NCBI GenBank assembly: GCA_021234155.1
Contig: JAJEKV010000064.1
Span: 7,378,001-7,442,000 of the forward strand
DNA length: 64,000 nt
Direction of reading: 5' to 3'
Source of the DNA: Isoetes taiwanensis
Taxonomy: Eukaryota > Streptophyta > Lycopodiopsida > Isoetales > Isoetaceae
Both the position numbers and the translations under genes were made by a program. The notes under the pieces are model-generated. The model did not search any database and was not told where the DNA came from. It saw only the letters and a list, made by a program, of their open reading frames with translations. Each line of letters starts with the position of its first letter. The first letter of the stretch is position 1. Below, one piece after another: positions 1 through 10,401 of this stretch.

Positions 1-1000
1 CCGAATCCATTCAGAGAACCGCGGGCGTGAGAGCCTGCTTACAGTATCATTCGTATGCCAGGCAGGACCTGTCGGGCCGAATCCTCGCCCATCGACCACT
101 CGCCTCTCTGGAATTGGGGTCTTGCTACCTGATCCCTTATCTACCCGCACAACAGCACCAACCCCTCCCTCCCCCAAAGGCACATCGCCCGACGCCCTAC
201 CACTACAAAGGGGTCATCCGGTAAGGCAGGAGCAGGCGAGCATGGACTGCAAAATGGGGTAGCTGTCTCCAATAGAGGCATGCTACTTGGAATCTCTAAT
301 TCTGAATTATGGGGAGGCCTGTGCAGATCCCTTGAAGGTCGCGGCGGCCTCGACCGTGGAGTTGATATGCCCCGGTGACCCGAGGCTCCGAAGCCGCCTA
401 TCGAAGGCACACGCTAGCATAAAAAAAGAGATCTGACCTCTCCTTCATACCTGGACCAGCAGCCATGTGCTGCACCTCTTCGCCCAAGGCCACCTCCATA
501 TCAGACACCACATCCGCCATCACGCCCAAAGCAGGGGCGGTTGCCATCTGCTGGCCAGAACCCAGAGGGCAAATTGAAGCAGCCCGCTCCATCTCTCCAC
601 CCTGGCCGATCTCCACAAAGACCATGCTCCACGCGCCCTTTGAAGCATCGACTGGCGCTCGATCAACTATCTTCCCCGACAACAGCCCAACTAGCCGATT
701 CTGCTGCCCAGCTCCAACCGGCTTAGTCTTCAAAAACTCCAGTTCGCCGCTTAGAGAATCGGTTGGAGGCAGATCCACTGTTTTCAGAGTTGAGAACCCA
801 GCAGGGCGATTCTGCTGGGCCATGCGATCTACCTTGGGGATTCATCTGGGAAGCGCCTGAGGATTTGCCTGGGATTCGCATAGGGAGCTCCCTTCACCTG
901 CCATGAATCTCTCTGGGAACGAAACTGCTCAGGCCGTCGCCTCAGACCGCCGCCTTAGTGCCACCGCCATCTGTTCGAAACGTCTTGTTTGAAGCTTTTT
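1..1000. other. GC-rich unassigned block
   Basis: This block is richer in GC than the AT-rich DNA that follows it. The longest open frame is on the minus strand at 398-823, about 141 codons, rich in Gly, Ala, Val and Glu, with repeated AQQNR/GQQNR-like pieces. I recognise no domain in it. The composition resembles the ORF1 part of the minus-strand LINE at 43.5-45 kb, so a decayed LINE 5' region is possible. No motif proves it. Confidence 0.2.
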
Positions 1001-2267
1001 GGATCATCTAGATACTAAAAGAAAGAAGAAGAAGTGAATATAAATGTTAGGCATGATGCAAATCTTAGATATGTTACTATTAAAAAAAGAAAGAAAAATT
1101 AATAGATAGAGGTATGTACTTGGCAAATAGGACTATCAGCACATTTAGCATAAAGAGCATATATCCAATTAGTACAAAAACAAAAAAAGCTTAATTTATA
1201 AGAATTGCATGCTGCTTTTTGTTTGTGACAGGTATCTTGGAGAAGAAACAATTTATTGGGGCAAAATAGCATTAATATTTGATAAACAACTGAATGCAAT
1301 TGAGTTGCTGGCCTGTCAGAGTTGTCAGAAGTTGTCAAAAGTGGAAAAAAAAGATCACTAGAACTCGATTTGTAAAAATTTGCTTGCTGGTTTTGCATTA
1401 TGACAGTCTTTTTGCAAAAATCTATATTTCAGGGCATTTTTGCATGATTTTTTGGTAAAAAAGTTGTTGTACCTAATGTGCAGGTTTGTTAGAGTCTGAA
1501 TCAAGTGTCAAAACTAAGAAAAGAGTTGTACTTTTTCATTTGCAAAATTCGGTTTGCTGCCAGAGACATTGACCAAATTTTGATTTGGCCAGGAAGGCAA
1601 ATTTGAGTGGCCTCTACATATCTTTTTGGGATCTGACTTTTAACCAAAGATTCTTAGAGTGTCAAAGCATATTTTTGAATTGGAATCATGTCAAAATTTG
1701 AGTCTGTTAGCAAATGGCATCTGTTTTTCTCAGGATCATTTTTTCTGGTTTTGGGAAAGCAGTCCTAATACAAAATTTGAGCATACTTTTTGAATCTTCT
1801 TGATCAGAGTGGTTGCCTAAATCAACCTGGAGGTTCTAAGCCATTGAGGTTGAAGGTTTGCCAGGAACACCTTCAACATTTTGGAGTTTCTTCCCCGGAA
1901 TCATATTTTGGTGCTGTTATATCCCTCTTTTCCCTATTTTTTTCTGTTGTGGTAAGAGGCCATACTGTTATATTGCTATATTTCTTGATCATTTGATACC
2001 ACCTCAGTGCAAGAATTCTCTATTGCTTTCAATTGGCTATGCTTGATGTGGTGCAAGATAATGCAAGTCCAGATGTGAGGAGAGAAGATTCTGCTTATCA
2101 TGTTTTGGGAAGAGCCAGCAAAAAGCCAGCCCTCCACGAATTTACAAACTTATTATTGCTTTTTGCTCTGAACAAATGTGCCGCTTCTAATTTGGGCAAG
2201 AAAACCCGTGCCCTGCTTTGATACCTTTGTTCAGAATAAAAGAATTCTTGCCTTTGCTTGCTGCTTT
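1001..2267. other. AT-rich noncoding stretch, possible LTR relic
   Basis: No credible gene is seen. The part at about 1790-1900 resembles the end of the Tat-like LTR further right. It has CTGGAGGTTCTAA, then a GCC..TTGAGGTTGAAGG-type run, then TTCAACA, a 3-base gap and TGGAGTTTCTTCC. The last piece looks like a diverged form of the primer-binding site at 6210-6227. It may therefore be an old LTR of the same lineage with its internal region starting near 1890. This rests on eye alignment only. Confidence 0.25.
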
Positions 2268-3412
2268 TGTGACGCTCCCCGAATCCATACGATGCTCGCA
2301 TCGTATAAATATGGGAAATTCCCCTCCCATGGCGAATCCATCACCACGGAAAAGCCCTCCGTCTGACTCGGACCACTTGTGATGGCCAATGTGTCTGAGT
2401 GTAGGACACGGAGATGTTATTTGTCCCATGCCTTCTATGGGAATCCTATATAGCGGAAGCGTACATACATGTTAGCACCTGGCAACAATACTAATAACTA
2501 ATATACCACCATGAAGGGTGGCCCATCATCATCAATACAACTAACAACAGAAATCCAACATAACTAAGAAATGCACCATAAATAAGGGCTCTACCTCGGG
2601 CTCAGACTCCATGCAGTCGACTGACAGTCAGGGCCTCAAGATAATAGCAGACAGTGATATAACATGGCATTGGCTAGCGTAGAACAATGGCTATGGTAGT
2701 CCATTCCATCCGCCCCTCCTGTGTACACTTTGCAGATAGGCTGAAACATGCTATGGCATGATTGTAGTCTTTCGGAGACGCAATCCCATGGAATCACCCT
2801 ATGAGATTACTCCGGGTTACATCTCCCCAGGTCCAATGAGACAGGAAAGGGATGAATCCCCTCCAGAATCACAATGGTTCCATGGGTGTGCTAGAGGATA
2901 CGTGCCACTAGGTGCTTAGCATCCGTACCCGACTTACCCCCCTAAATCTACGCCAAGTCCAGGACGTCCATATAGGCACATACTCTCCAACCCAGGGGGT
3001 GTCAGACCCATACCCAGCCCACACGTAGTGACCGACTATAAGTCTAGCACACTGTAGGAGCCCCAGTAACCATGATCAACAAGGCTCCACCCCCACTTCA
3101 CCAGTTGTGTCTGTTATTTGGTGTTAAACCACATCATGGCATCCACAGCCCGATGGGCTCTTGTGCATAGGCCGCATTTACTAGGTTTTAAGGGTTTTAA
3201 CTAGGAACATCTCTACTTCTAGATGGCCTTTAGGTCTCTATCCCCCTTTTACCCATACAACACAGGAGGAACAGAAAGAGAACTATCATTATACATCCAT
3301 AGCTTCGAATAGAACATAAAATAGAGATTAACCATACATCTATTCATACAAGGGTTAATCCTAGCTATCTTCTGAGCTATAAGGGTTAATCCTATGACTA
3401 TCTAGGAATCCA
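2268..3412 (-). repeat. LTR relic of the TGTGACG...CGTCACA family, 5' truncated
   Basis: On the minus strand this ends in the same CGTCACA as the LTRs ending at 21102 and 52003. It shares long stretches with them: the TCCGAGTCAGACGGAGGGC block, the CATAACATGTTTCAGCC block, and the block around the shared line GGTATGGGTCTGACA. It stops near 3412, which corresponds to about 50880 in the complete copy, so roughly the first 430 bp of the LTR are missing. It is more diverged than the copy at 50454-52003. The strand is set by the direction of the shared sequence. Confidence 0.8.
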
Positions 3413-3462
3413 ATAAACTATATATTTATGCATATATAGTGTAAGTCTAGATGTAAATATGT

Positions 3463-3516
3463 GAAGAGGAAGAGGAAGAGGAAGAGGAAGAGGAAGAGGA
3501 AGAGGAAGAGGAAGAG
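3463..3516 (+). repeat. (GAAGAG)n microsatellite
   Basis: Nine uninterrupted hexamer units GAAGAG. It reads as Leu-Pro on the minus strand, which creates a spurious low-complexity frame there. It lies between the truncated LTR and an unidentified open frame. Confidence 0.95.
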
Positions 3517-3542
3517 CCAAATGAAAATGAGGTAAAGATTGT

Positions 3543-4022
3543 TTGTCTAGCTTTGAAAAATTGCATTCTAATAACAGTGATGAGATTTTGGTATTAAATG
3601 GAAAATTTGAGAGATCAATAACTAGGTGGGAGGATGCATTGGAAAATAGTAGCAAGAGTCATAGAGGACATATACGAGTAGGAAATGGTGAATTACAGAA
3701 GATTGTAAGCTCTGGAATGTTAGATATTCATGATCTAAATGAAAATACAACCAATTTAAAAGAAATGAGATACAAAGTTTTGTTTGACAGACTCAATTGT
3801 AAAGAGTGCTTTGATAATGAAATAAAGTTTATTGAGCTTGTGTACTCAAACATTGGTGCTTTGTCTAAGTATGGATGTAGTAGCTGCTACCATAGCATAA
3901 GACCTCTCTCCTCTTTAGCTTCGCAAGCGCAAAGAGGAGTTATGCAACATGAGAGAAGCACGGCTCCAAAAAAATTGGGCAGTTTATCGTGGAGATACAA
4001 CAATTATTCTTCATCCAACTAG
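3543..4022 (+). other. unidentified 159-codon open frame
   Basis: An open stretch with no ATG at its start. The predicted product is hydrophilic and has scattered Cys near its centre. I do not recognise a family. From about 3920 a second frame becomes protein-like (Arg/Lys/Glu rich, then hydrophobic), so a frameshift may lie there. A LINE-type 3' tail follows at about 4150-4255, so this could be the tail of a LINE ORF2. No reverse-transcriptase motif supports that. Confidence 0.2.
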
Positions 4023-4149
4023 TAGTTTGGTTATGTTTAGATATCATGAACCACATAGTATTGTATATACTTTAAAGTTTGATTTGATTGTCTGGCCTTC
4101 AGCCAAGTCTTAGTTTATCTGGGCTTTTGCATATGCTTTGTAATGTTTG

Positions 4150-4255
4150 CATTAATTTTTTTTGATGTCCTGAGCTGTACTAGCCCATTATATGGGTCCA
4201 TGACCTATTAGTCTATGTGGACATTAAAAGATCTATTCTATTTTATTCTATTCAT
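4150..4255 (+). mobile_element. LINE 3' end with (TATTC)-type tail
   Basis: The stretch GGGTCC..GACCTATTAGTCTATGTGGAC followed by an A-rich run and CTATTCTATTTTATTCTATT matches, in the same order, the minus-strand 3' ends at about 16119-16160 and 39486-39535. All three share a GTCT(C/A)..TGGAC block before the tail. The tail is pentamer repeats rather than plain poly(A). The body upstream is not recognisable. Confidence 0.6.
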
Positions 4256-4263
4256 GCTATGCC

Positions 4264-4455
4264 AATGATGTTGGAGTGACATTACAGAACCTAATGTGCT
4301 AAGGAATTTTCAGGAAGCAATAAACTCTCTAGGTTCTAAGAAATGGAAGGAGGCTATGCAAAGTGAAATGGAGTTGTTTCAAAGAACAATACATATGAAG
4401 TAGCTGACATGCCCGAGAAAATAAACATTGTAAGCAACAAATGGATCTACACGTT
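4264..4455 (+). pseudogene. Copia (Ty1) reverse transcriptase relic, part 1
   Basis: The frame contains EPNVLRNFQEAINSL, then KKWKEAMQSEMELFQ, then after a +1 shift NNTYEVADMPEK and NKWIYTF. This is the N-terminal part of a Ty1/Copia reverse transcriptase. The family pattern is a W..AM..E.....N.TW.L...P....I..KW.F.  block. The reading is broken by at least one frameshift. It is then cut at 4455 by insertion of the Tat-like element and continues at 14264. Confidence 0.8.
4451..4455 (+). repeat. target site duplication ACGTT, left copy
   Basis: ACGTT lies directly before the TGTTGCCCCC start of the left LTR and again directly after the right LTR at 14259-14263. Five bases is the usual length for Ty3/gypsy integrases. 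Removing the element together with one ACGTT rejoins the Copia frame through a WIYTF..KLEADG-type region, which supports the boundary. Confidence 0.9.
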
Positions 4456-6206
4456 TGTTGCCCCCAAAGGGCAACATACTAATTGTTGGTTCATATGTTG
4501 AAGTTAAGAAGGCTAAGTCAAAGAAGAACTTGGTAGTCAACATTGGTGTGAAGGTCAAAGGATATTTATCTTCAAGGTCTATTTGAGGTCAAAGGATGCT
4601 TATAAGATTTTGGGTACGAAGATTGGAAGATACTTTTTGAAGATTGGAAGTTAGAGTTTGGAAGACCCCTTGGTAATCTAGAATCTTTTGCCCCCAAACT
4701 TTTCCCATCCCCATTTCCCTATGCCTTCTCTCATTTTTTGCCTTAATTCCTCCACTCTCCCTTTATCTTATCATAAGCTCATTTCTATTTCACATTCCCA
4801 TCCCATTTTTTAGCCTTTGCTTTTGAAAAAACAAACCCTATTATAGAACATTAAGATCCTAGGTGGATAACTTAGGTATCATTCTAGATGCCATAAGGAT
4901 GCCCTATGCCACGTGGCAAGGCCAGATATGCTCCCAAATTTTTGGAAGGCATTTTCAAAAATCCCTAGAAGATTCTCAAAACTCGAAGGTTTGATTTTCC
5001 AATTTAAACCATTGAAATTTGATTTTTTAAAAGGCCAGAATCTCGAAATATACTCGAAAGATGCTCGCGAGATTCCTTCCATGAACCCTAAACTTAGAAA
5101 AAACCTTCGAATCGGCCAGAGGCCTCAGTTTCTGCCTTAAATTCCTCCCGAATCTCTCCTTCCCGCCTCTTAGCTACCCAACAAACCCATAATCAATGCC
5201 TAAGATTCTGGATTCATAAAAATTTGAAAATATAATTGGGGTGATCAACACACAATTTTTTGAAGGCCCAGATGCATCAAACCTCAACATTGATACATGA
5301 TGAGCATGATCTGAAGACGTTTATGAAGTATCTGAGCATTCCACAGTTCGATTTGAGAAAATTGGACTGATATTCTTGTTATGATATTATTATATGACCT
5401 TCTGAGATATTTTGATGATTGATTAGGATCCTGAGATCCATATTCATCTTGTATTACCTTCATATCAATGAAAATTGCCTGCCAAGTGCTTAGAAAATTG
5501 ACTGTCATGATCTTTTAGTATTTTCGCCATTAAAACATTTTTACAGTAAGATATACCATCATCTTTTCTTGCATATGACCATTTTCCCCTCATTTACCAT
5601 CATATTTGCACCTGTGTGCGCAAAAAGTTCGAAAAAAAACCATTCCAAACTCAAGTTATTATTTTTTGCATTCTGTCTGATACAATTTTAGACTGTTATC
5701 CACAAAACAGTGCCAAACAAATAGTTTTAGTGATCCAAGATAGGATTTGATTGCATGCCCCACGTCTTTAAGACCTATACTTCATCTCAGTTTTGGAATT
5801 TCTCAAAAATTCCCTCTGCAACTCAAGTTTCAAAACTCTGAGATCTGTCTGTAGCTTTGACTGGTATTGACCAAAAATTGACTCAACTTTGAGATCGAAT
5901 ATCTTGCAAACTAGAACTCATACTTGGTCAAGATCTTTTCCCCTGCATGCCTATAACTTTTCTACACAGGTCACAATCATTTGACCTTGAAAATCAATCC
6001 ACTTATGAGAACTACATCAATTTGAGTGAAGGCTCCATATTTTTGAATTGGGAAGGGTATGAGTACTTGATATTTGAGCTTTTTCTTTGAGAAATTCTTG
6101 TGTAGACTGATCACCTTAAGTGATCTGGAGGTTCTAACCCCAACTTAAGTATAAACTTAAGTTGGCTTCTTGTGTTTGACTCTCTAAGCCAGGTTGAGGG
6201 TCAACA
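4456..6206 (+). repeat. 5' LTR of the Tat-like element
   Basis: Runs from TGTTGCCCCCAAAGGG to GGTCAACA, 1751 bp, and is nearly identical to 12486-14258. Starts with TG and ends with CA. It lacks a segment of about 22 bp that the right LTR has near 12605-12630, next to the shared phrase CTTCAAGGTC. The open frames inside it are fortuitous and recur in both LTRs. Confidence 0.95.
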
Positions 6207-6209
6207 TCT

Positions 6210-6227
6210 TGGAGGTTCTACCGAGAT
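6210..6227 (+). promoter_or_regulatory. primer-binding site, probably tRNA-Gln
   Basis: TGGAGGTTCTACCGAGAT begins three bases after the LTR end. Its complement reads ATCTCGGTAGAACCTCCA. From memory of eukaryotic tRNA-Gln, whose 3' end is ATCTCGGTGGAACCT plus CCA, this pairs at 17 of 18 positions. This is where minus-strand DNA synthesis would start. The tRNA assignment should be checked against the host tRNA set. Confidence 0.6.
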
Positions 6228-6247
6228 CTTCCTGGATTTCAGAACTC

Positions 6248-7294
6248 ATGGCTCCAAAGCAAAAGTTTCCAGCAGAACAAGAACCACTAGAGGATGTTGA
6301 TGCACCAGATCATTGCAGAGAAATGCCATTGTCTTCAAGTTTCTCAACTAGCCTGCTTCAAAACATGCCATACCAATTCGAGTTGAATGTCCCTGTTCCT
6401 TTGCCTACTTTTGATTCCAGTATGAGTGCTAGCAACTTTTTGAGAATATTTGAAGATTATTACAGGGATTATGGTTTCAAGAAAGGGTGCAAGTTTTCAG
6501 AGTTTGAGAAATGTTTCAAAGAAGAGAGTGAAGCTGGTGCTTGGTTAACTTATGAGAAGCTAATGGGTACCACTTCATGGGATGAACTCATCAAGAAGTT
6601 CCTGGATAGGTTTGGTAAGTTAGTTGCTCCAAAAGATTTGGTTAATGAGTTGCAAGGTTTTTCTATACATGCAGAAGAAAGTGTGAATCAGTACAAAGAA
6701 AGGTTTAGCACATTTATGAGCAAGTGCCAAAGAGCACAAGTCACCATCCCAACCCTTTTTTTAGTTACTGCTTTCATCAATGGTTTGGAAAAAAGACCAG
6801 ATATCCAAAGCAAGTTGCTCAAGATCCAAGCTGCTGAAGGATTTGATTCTATATACAAAGTTTTTGCCAAAACTACTGACCTAACTCAGATGCTCTCTAC
6901 TTTGCCCGACAAGCACCATGTTTCTCACCATAGCCATGATCCATTTTACCCTGATGCTACTGATGCACATTATGATCATCACCCTTCCATTCCAGTTTAT
7001 GCCATACAGAAAGAAAAGAAGAAATCTAAAGAGGAGGAAGCAAATTCCCAAGTTGCAGAGGTCAAGTCAGACCTATCTAAGGTTACTGAAGCTTTAGCAG
7101 AAATAACTAAACAATTGGTTGAACTCAAGGCTGCAAGAACAGGTAAAACTTACCCTGAATGTATTCATTGCAATAGGAATTCTCATCCATCAGAAATTTG
7201 CTATTGGCAAGTGTGTCCTAAATGCAATAGAAAAGGCCACTTTGAAAAGGAATGTCCTGTTTGTTCTTTTTGTAAAGAAATTGGCCCATCTTGA
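6248..7294 (+). CDS. gag: gag polyprotein of the Tat-like element
   Basis: The first ATG after the primer-binding site gives 348 residues; an upstream TTG in the same frame lies in the LTR and is not a credible start. Residues about 95-215 match the plant retrotransposon gag domain (AWLTYEKL...SWDELIKKFLDRFG...ESVNQYKERF). Residues about 255-295 are charged and likely coiled coil. Two CCHC zinc knuckles follow: C305-C308-H313-C318 and C323-C326-H331-C336, with two more Cys after them. The protein would form the particle core and bind the element RNA. The frame is intact; pol follows in a different frame after stops. Confidence 0.9.
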   Translation: MAPKQKFPAEQEPLEDVDAPDHCREMPLSSSFSTSLLQNMPYQFELNVPVPLPTFDSSMSASNFLRIFEDYYRDYGFKKGCKFSEFEKCFKEESEAGAWLTYEKLMGTTSWDELIKKFLDRFGKLVAPKDLVNELQGFSIHAEESVNQYKERFSTFMSKCQRAQVTIPTLFLVTAFINGLEKRPDIQSKLLKIQAAEGFDSIYKVFAKTTDLTQMLSTLPDKHHVSHHSHDPFYPDATDAHYDHHPSIPVYAIQKEKKKSKEEEANSQVAEVKSDLSKVTEALAEITKQLVELKAARTGKTYPECIHCNRNSHPSEICYWQVCPKCNRKGHFEKECPVCSFCKEIGPS

Positions 7295-7440
7295 TGTTAG
7301 GTGTCTTTGTTAAGGAATATTTTGCTAAGCGGGAAAAAAAAAAGAGACCCGAGCCTAAACCTCCTGTGAGATTTCTTTGAACCAAGTACCTCTATAAGAT
7401 TTATTCAAAGCTCTGAAGTTCCTAAATCGAGGAAGAAGTT

Positions 7441-7992
7441 ATGGTGGTGCAAACTAGAAGAATGAATGAAGCTCATGTACATGCTGAATCAAGTAGGCAT
7501 CCCACTGCCAGGTCTTCACCACCTGTGATGGAATCACCTGCTCAAATCATAGCTCCACCTCCTCAGCAAAAATATGGTAAGAAAGATCAAGACTTTGACG
7601 AAGTTGATGTTTTGCTCAAAAATTCCAAAGTAAGTGTGGATCTTTTCACATTGCTAAAGATTGCACCTAGTTATAGAAAAAGAGTACTGCAGCAAACTGG
7701 TGGTGAGATATTAAATGCTTGTGTGAATTTTACTGATGCCACTAACCTTGTTCTAGCACGAGAATGAAGAAGACCCAGGGCATTCACATGTTCATTTGCT
7801 TTAGGAGGTTATACCTTCTCAAATGTGTTACTTGATGGGGGATCCCCCCTAAACATCATGCCATATCACATTATGAAAAAATGTGGTTTCGAGGTGGACA
7901 AGAAAGCTTCTATATTATTAATATCTTTTTATAATGCTAAGATTACCCCTATTGGTGTGGTAACTAAGGTGCTGATATCTGAGAGGGCATAA
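7441..7992 (+). pseudogene. protease region of pol (Tat-like element), broken
   Basis: An ATG at 7441 opens a 108-codon frame that ends in TGA at 7765-7767. The same frame continues past the stop with ALGGYTFSNVLLDGGS and NIMPY. The DGGS at about 7834 is the active-site motif of the retropepsin type seen in plant Tat elements, which usually read VLVDGGSS. The region therefore holds the linker and aspartic protease that cuts the polyprotein. Besides the in-frame stop there is a TAA near 7990 and a frame change before LLLGRRWL at about 8065. As it stands no protease can be made. Confidence 0.75.
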
Positions 7993-8088
7993 TCGTGAAG
8001 CTGCTAACTTTATTGTAGTAGCTTTTGAAGATATAGGGGATGAATCGACATCTATGATCTACTTCTAGGGAGGAGATGGTTAGCCCTT

Positions 8089-10224
8089 GTGGATGCTAGA
8101 CGGTCACGGTCTCAAGGGAGATGTATCATCTCCAATGGTTCTCAAACTGCCACAATTTACAATCAAGATGGCTCCTATGGCTCCAAAGAAGAGGTAAACT
8201 TTATTAAGGAAATGTTGATTGAAGAACCTTTGGGGTCTTACAGGATAAAAAATACAAGACCGAGAAAATATGAAATGGTTCCTCTTATTATGGAGTGTGC
8301 ACTCCCCAGCAGACAAGGACCATCAGGATTTCTATGGTTTGATGGAGGTATTTCTAAAAAACTAAACATTGCATCATCTGCTGCTATCTTGAAAGATTCT
8401 TCTCACAAACTTTTAGCTAAAGTAGGAAGAATCTTTCCCCAAGTCACATCTAATGTAGCAGAATATAAGGCTTTGATTGCAGGTCTTCAGGAGGCTAAAG
8501 CTATGGATATTGCTAACATTCACATTTATGGTGACTCACAATTGATTTGTAGACAAGTTTCAGGAGATTACCAAACAAAAAATGCAGATATGGAGCTCCT
8601 AAAAAACCAAGTAATGGGAGTACTCTCGAGTTTTGCTTCATGGGAAATCACTCACATACCAAGAGAGAAAAATGTGGAAGCTGATGCCTTATGTAGAGAA
8701 ACTCTCATGTCAAATTTAACTGAAGGAGCTATTCCAGAAGAAGATCTTGATGCTAGTGAGGTAAAAGCACTTTGTCCTATCCTAACCATCAATGCATCAG
8801 AAGAAAAGGGCACTGAAGAGATTACAATCACAAAAAATGGTAAGACCAGAACCCTGTTTGTTGGAGATTTGATTGAATATCAGAATAGGGAAAATATACA
8901 AATGTTTTTTGAAGAAAGAAAGGATGTCTTTGCCTGGGATTATTCTGAGCTCACTGGTATCAAAGCTGAGGTATGCCAATTTGAAATCAAGATTAAAAAA
9001 GGATGTAAGCCTGTTTTTCAAAAACTGAGAAGAATTAATGCTTCACTGATGGGATTAATCAAGGATGAGTTGGATAAAATGTTAGATGCAGGTGTTATTA
9101 TTGAAATCATTAATCCAGAATGGGTATCTTGCATTGTACCTGTAGAAAAAAAGAGTGGTGCCTTAAGAATCTGCATTGATTATCGAGATCTCAACAAAGC
9201 CACCATCAAAGACTGCTATCCCTTGCCTTTTTTAGAAGAAATCTTATATGTTGTAGCAGGGAAAGAGGTATACTCATTTTTGGATGGATTTTTAGGATTT
9301 AATCAAATTAGCATTAAGGAAGAAGATCAACCAAAAACCTCTTTTATTACCCCTTGGGAAACTTATGCAATGAAAAGAATGCCTTTTGGATTAATGAATG
9401 CACCTGTCACTTTCCAGAGAGCTATGGATGTTATTTTTAGACCTATGTCTCCTCAAGAATTCAGAGTTTACTTGGATGACCTTTGCTTAGGATCTCACCC
9501 TACTAATCATTTGGAATTGCTTGCAAAAATATGCTCTTTGTACAGAGACTCTGGAGTCAACCTCAACTCAAAGAAATGTATTTTTTTTGCATCTAAAGGG
9601 AAACTTTTGGGGCATGAAGTGTCCAACAATGGTATACAAGTGGCACAAGAAAAGGTTGAAGCCCTCAAAAAACTGGTACCCCCCAAGAATTTGAAGCAGG
9701 TCAAAAGTTTTATTGGCATGACTAGTTTTCTTGGGATGTATATTCCTAATTTTGCTCACATTATAAGTCCTATTTCTAAACTGACAAGGATAGGCAGGAT
9801 TTCTAAATCTGAGAGCAAGTATGTCCCTGTCACATGGTCATCAGATTGCCAAGAGTCTTTTGAGTTACTCATAAAGTCCATTTGTGAGGCTACTCTTTTA
9901 AAAAAACCTGATTTGGATATGCCATTTGAGGTTTATATTACTATCACTAAGAAGGCTATAGGTCTAGCTATTCTACAGGACAAGCATACCATAGCTTTTG
10001 CCAGCAAACAATGGAGTTCAACTGAAGAAAAATACCCCAGATTGGAAAAGAGTGCTGCTGCCCTTATTTTCCTCATTGACAGACAGGGTCACTTGTTATT
10101 GAAGAGTTCTGTTCAAGTTTATATGAAGCAAAATCCAATGGGGTTGTTATTTGGTAAGGCCACTTCCAAACCAAAAATTCAAAGGTGGGCTTGTAAGCTA
10201 CAAACTTTTAATATTTCCATTTAA
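8089..10224 (+). CDS. pol: pol: archaeal-type RNase H, reverse transcriptase, degenerate RNase H
   Basis: A 711-codon open frame; the GTG at 8089 is only the edge of the open stretch, and the upstream DLLLGRRWL is part of the same protein. Residues about 80-205 are an RNase H of the archaeal type: D85 in WFDGG, E125 in AEYKAL, D149 in YGDSQL, D199 in EADAL, all four acidic residues present. Residues about 310-480 are reverse transcriptase with IDYRDLNKAT, D399 in FLDGF, MPFGLMNAPVTFQ and YLDD at 461-464. Thumb and connection follow (KCIFFASKGKLLGHEVSNNG, FLGMYIPNF). Residues 606-711 are the native RNase H, with ITIT where TDAS is expected and no third Asp. Order is aRNH-RT-RNH. Confidence 0.9.
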   Translation: MDARRSRSQGRCIISNGSQTATIYNQDGSYGSKEEVNFIKEMLIEEPLGSYRIKNTRPRKYEMVPLIMECALPSRQGPSGFLWFDGGISKKLNIASSAAILKDSSHKLLAKVGRIFPQVTSNVAEYKALIAGLQEAKAMDIANIHIYGDSQLICRQVSGDYQTKNADMELLKNQVMGVLSSFASWEITHIPREKNVEADALCRETLMSNLTEGAIPEEDLDASEVKALCPILTINASEEKGTEEITITKNGKTRTLFVGDLIEYQNRENIQMFFEERKDVFAWDYSELTGIKAEVCQFEIKIKKGCKPVFQKLRRINASLMGLIKDELDKMLDAGVIIEIINPEWVSCIVPVEKKSGALRICIDYRDLNKATIKDCYPLPFLEEILYVVAGKEVYSFLDGFLGFNQISIKEEDQPKTSFITPWETYAMKRMPFGLMNAPVTFQRAMDVIFRPMSPQEFRVYLDDLCLGSHPTNHLELLAKICSLYRDSGVNLNSKKCIFFASKGKLLGHEVSNNGIQVAQEKVEALKKLVPPKNLKQVKSFIGMTSFLGMYIPNFAHIISPISKLTRIGRISKSESKYVPVTWSSDCQESFELLIKSICEATLLKKPDLDMPFEVYITITKKAIGLAILQDKHTIAFASKQWSSTEEKYPRLEKSAAALIFLIDRQGHLLLKSSVQVYMKQNPMGLLFGKATSKPKIQRWACKLQTFNISI

Positions 10225-10401
10225 GAATTGCATCAGGTCAAGGGTCCCAGTCTTTATTTACCTGACATTTTCTTTGACCATGAGGATGCAGTGGAGGTTG
10301 TTGACTTTGTGGATGCCTTAGCTTATTTGCAGGCAGATGGTGAAAATCAGATCCAACAGGATTGACAGCAACCTATTAAGAATTTTCTACAATACAAAGA
10401 G

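Noticed and set aside
3398-3655. Minus-strand frame with a Leu-Pro repeat
   Set aside because: It is the complement of the GAAGAG microsatellite.
4913-5140. Open frames of 60-75 codons in the left LTR, repeated at 12929-13160
   Set aside because: They occur in both LTRs, lack any domain and lie in noncoding LTR sequence.
6194-6247. Gag start at 6194
   Set aside because: The codon is TTG within the LTR and upstream of the primer-binding site; the ATG at 6248 is the credible start.
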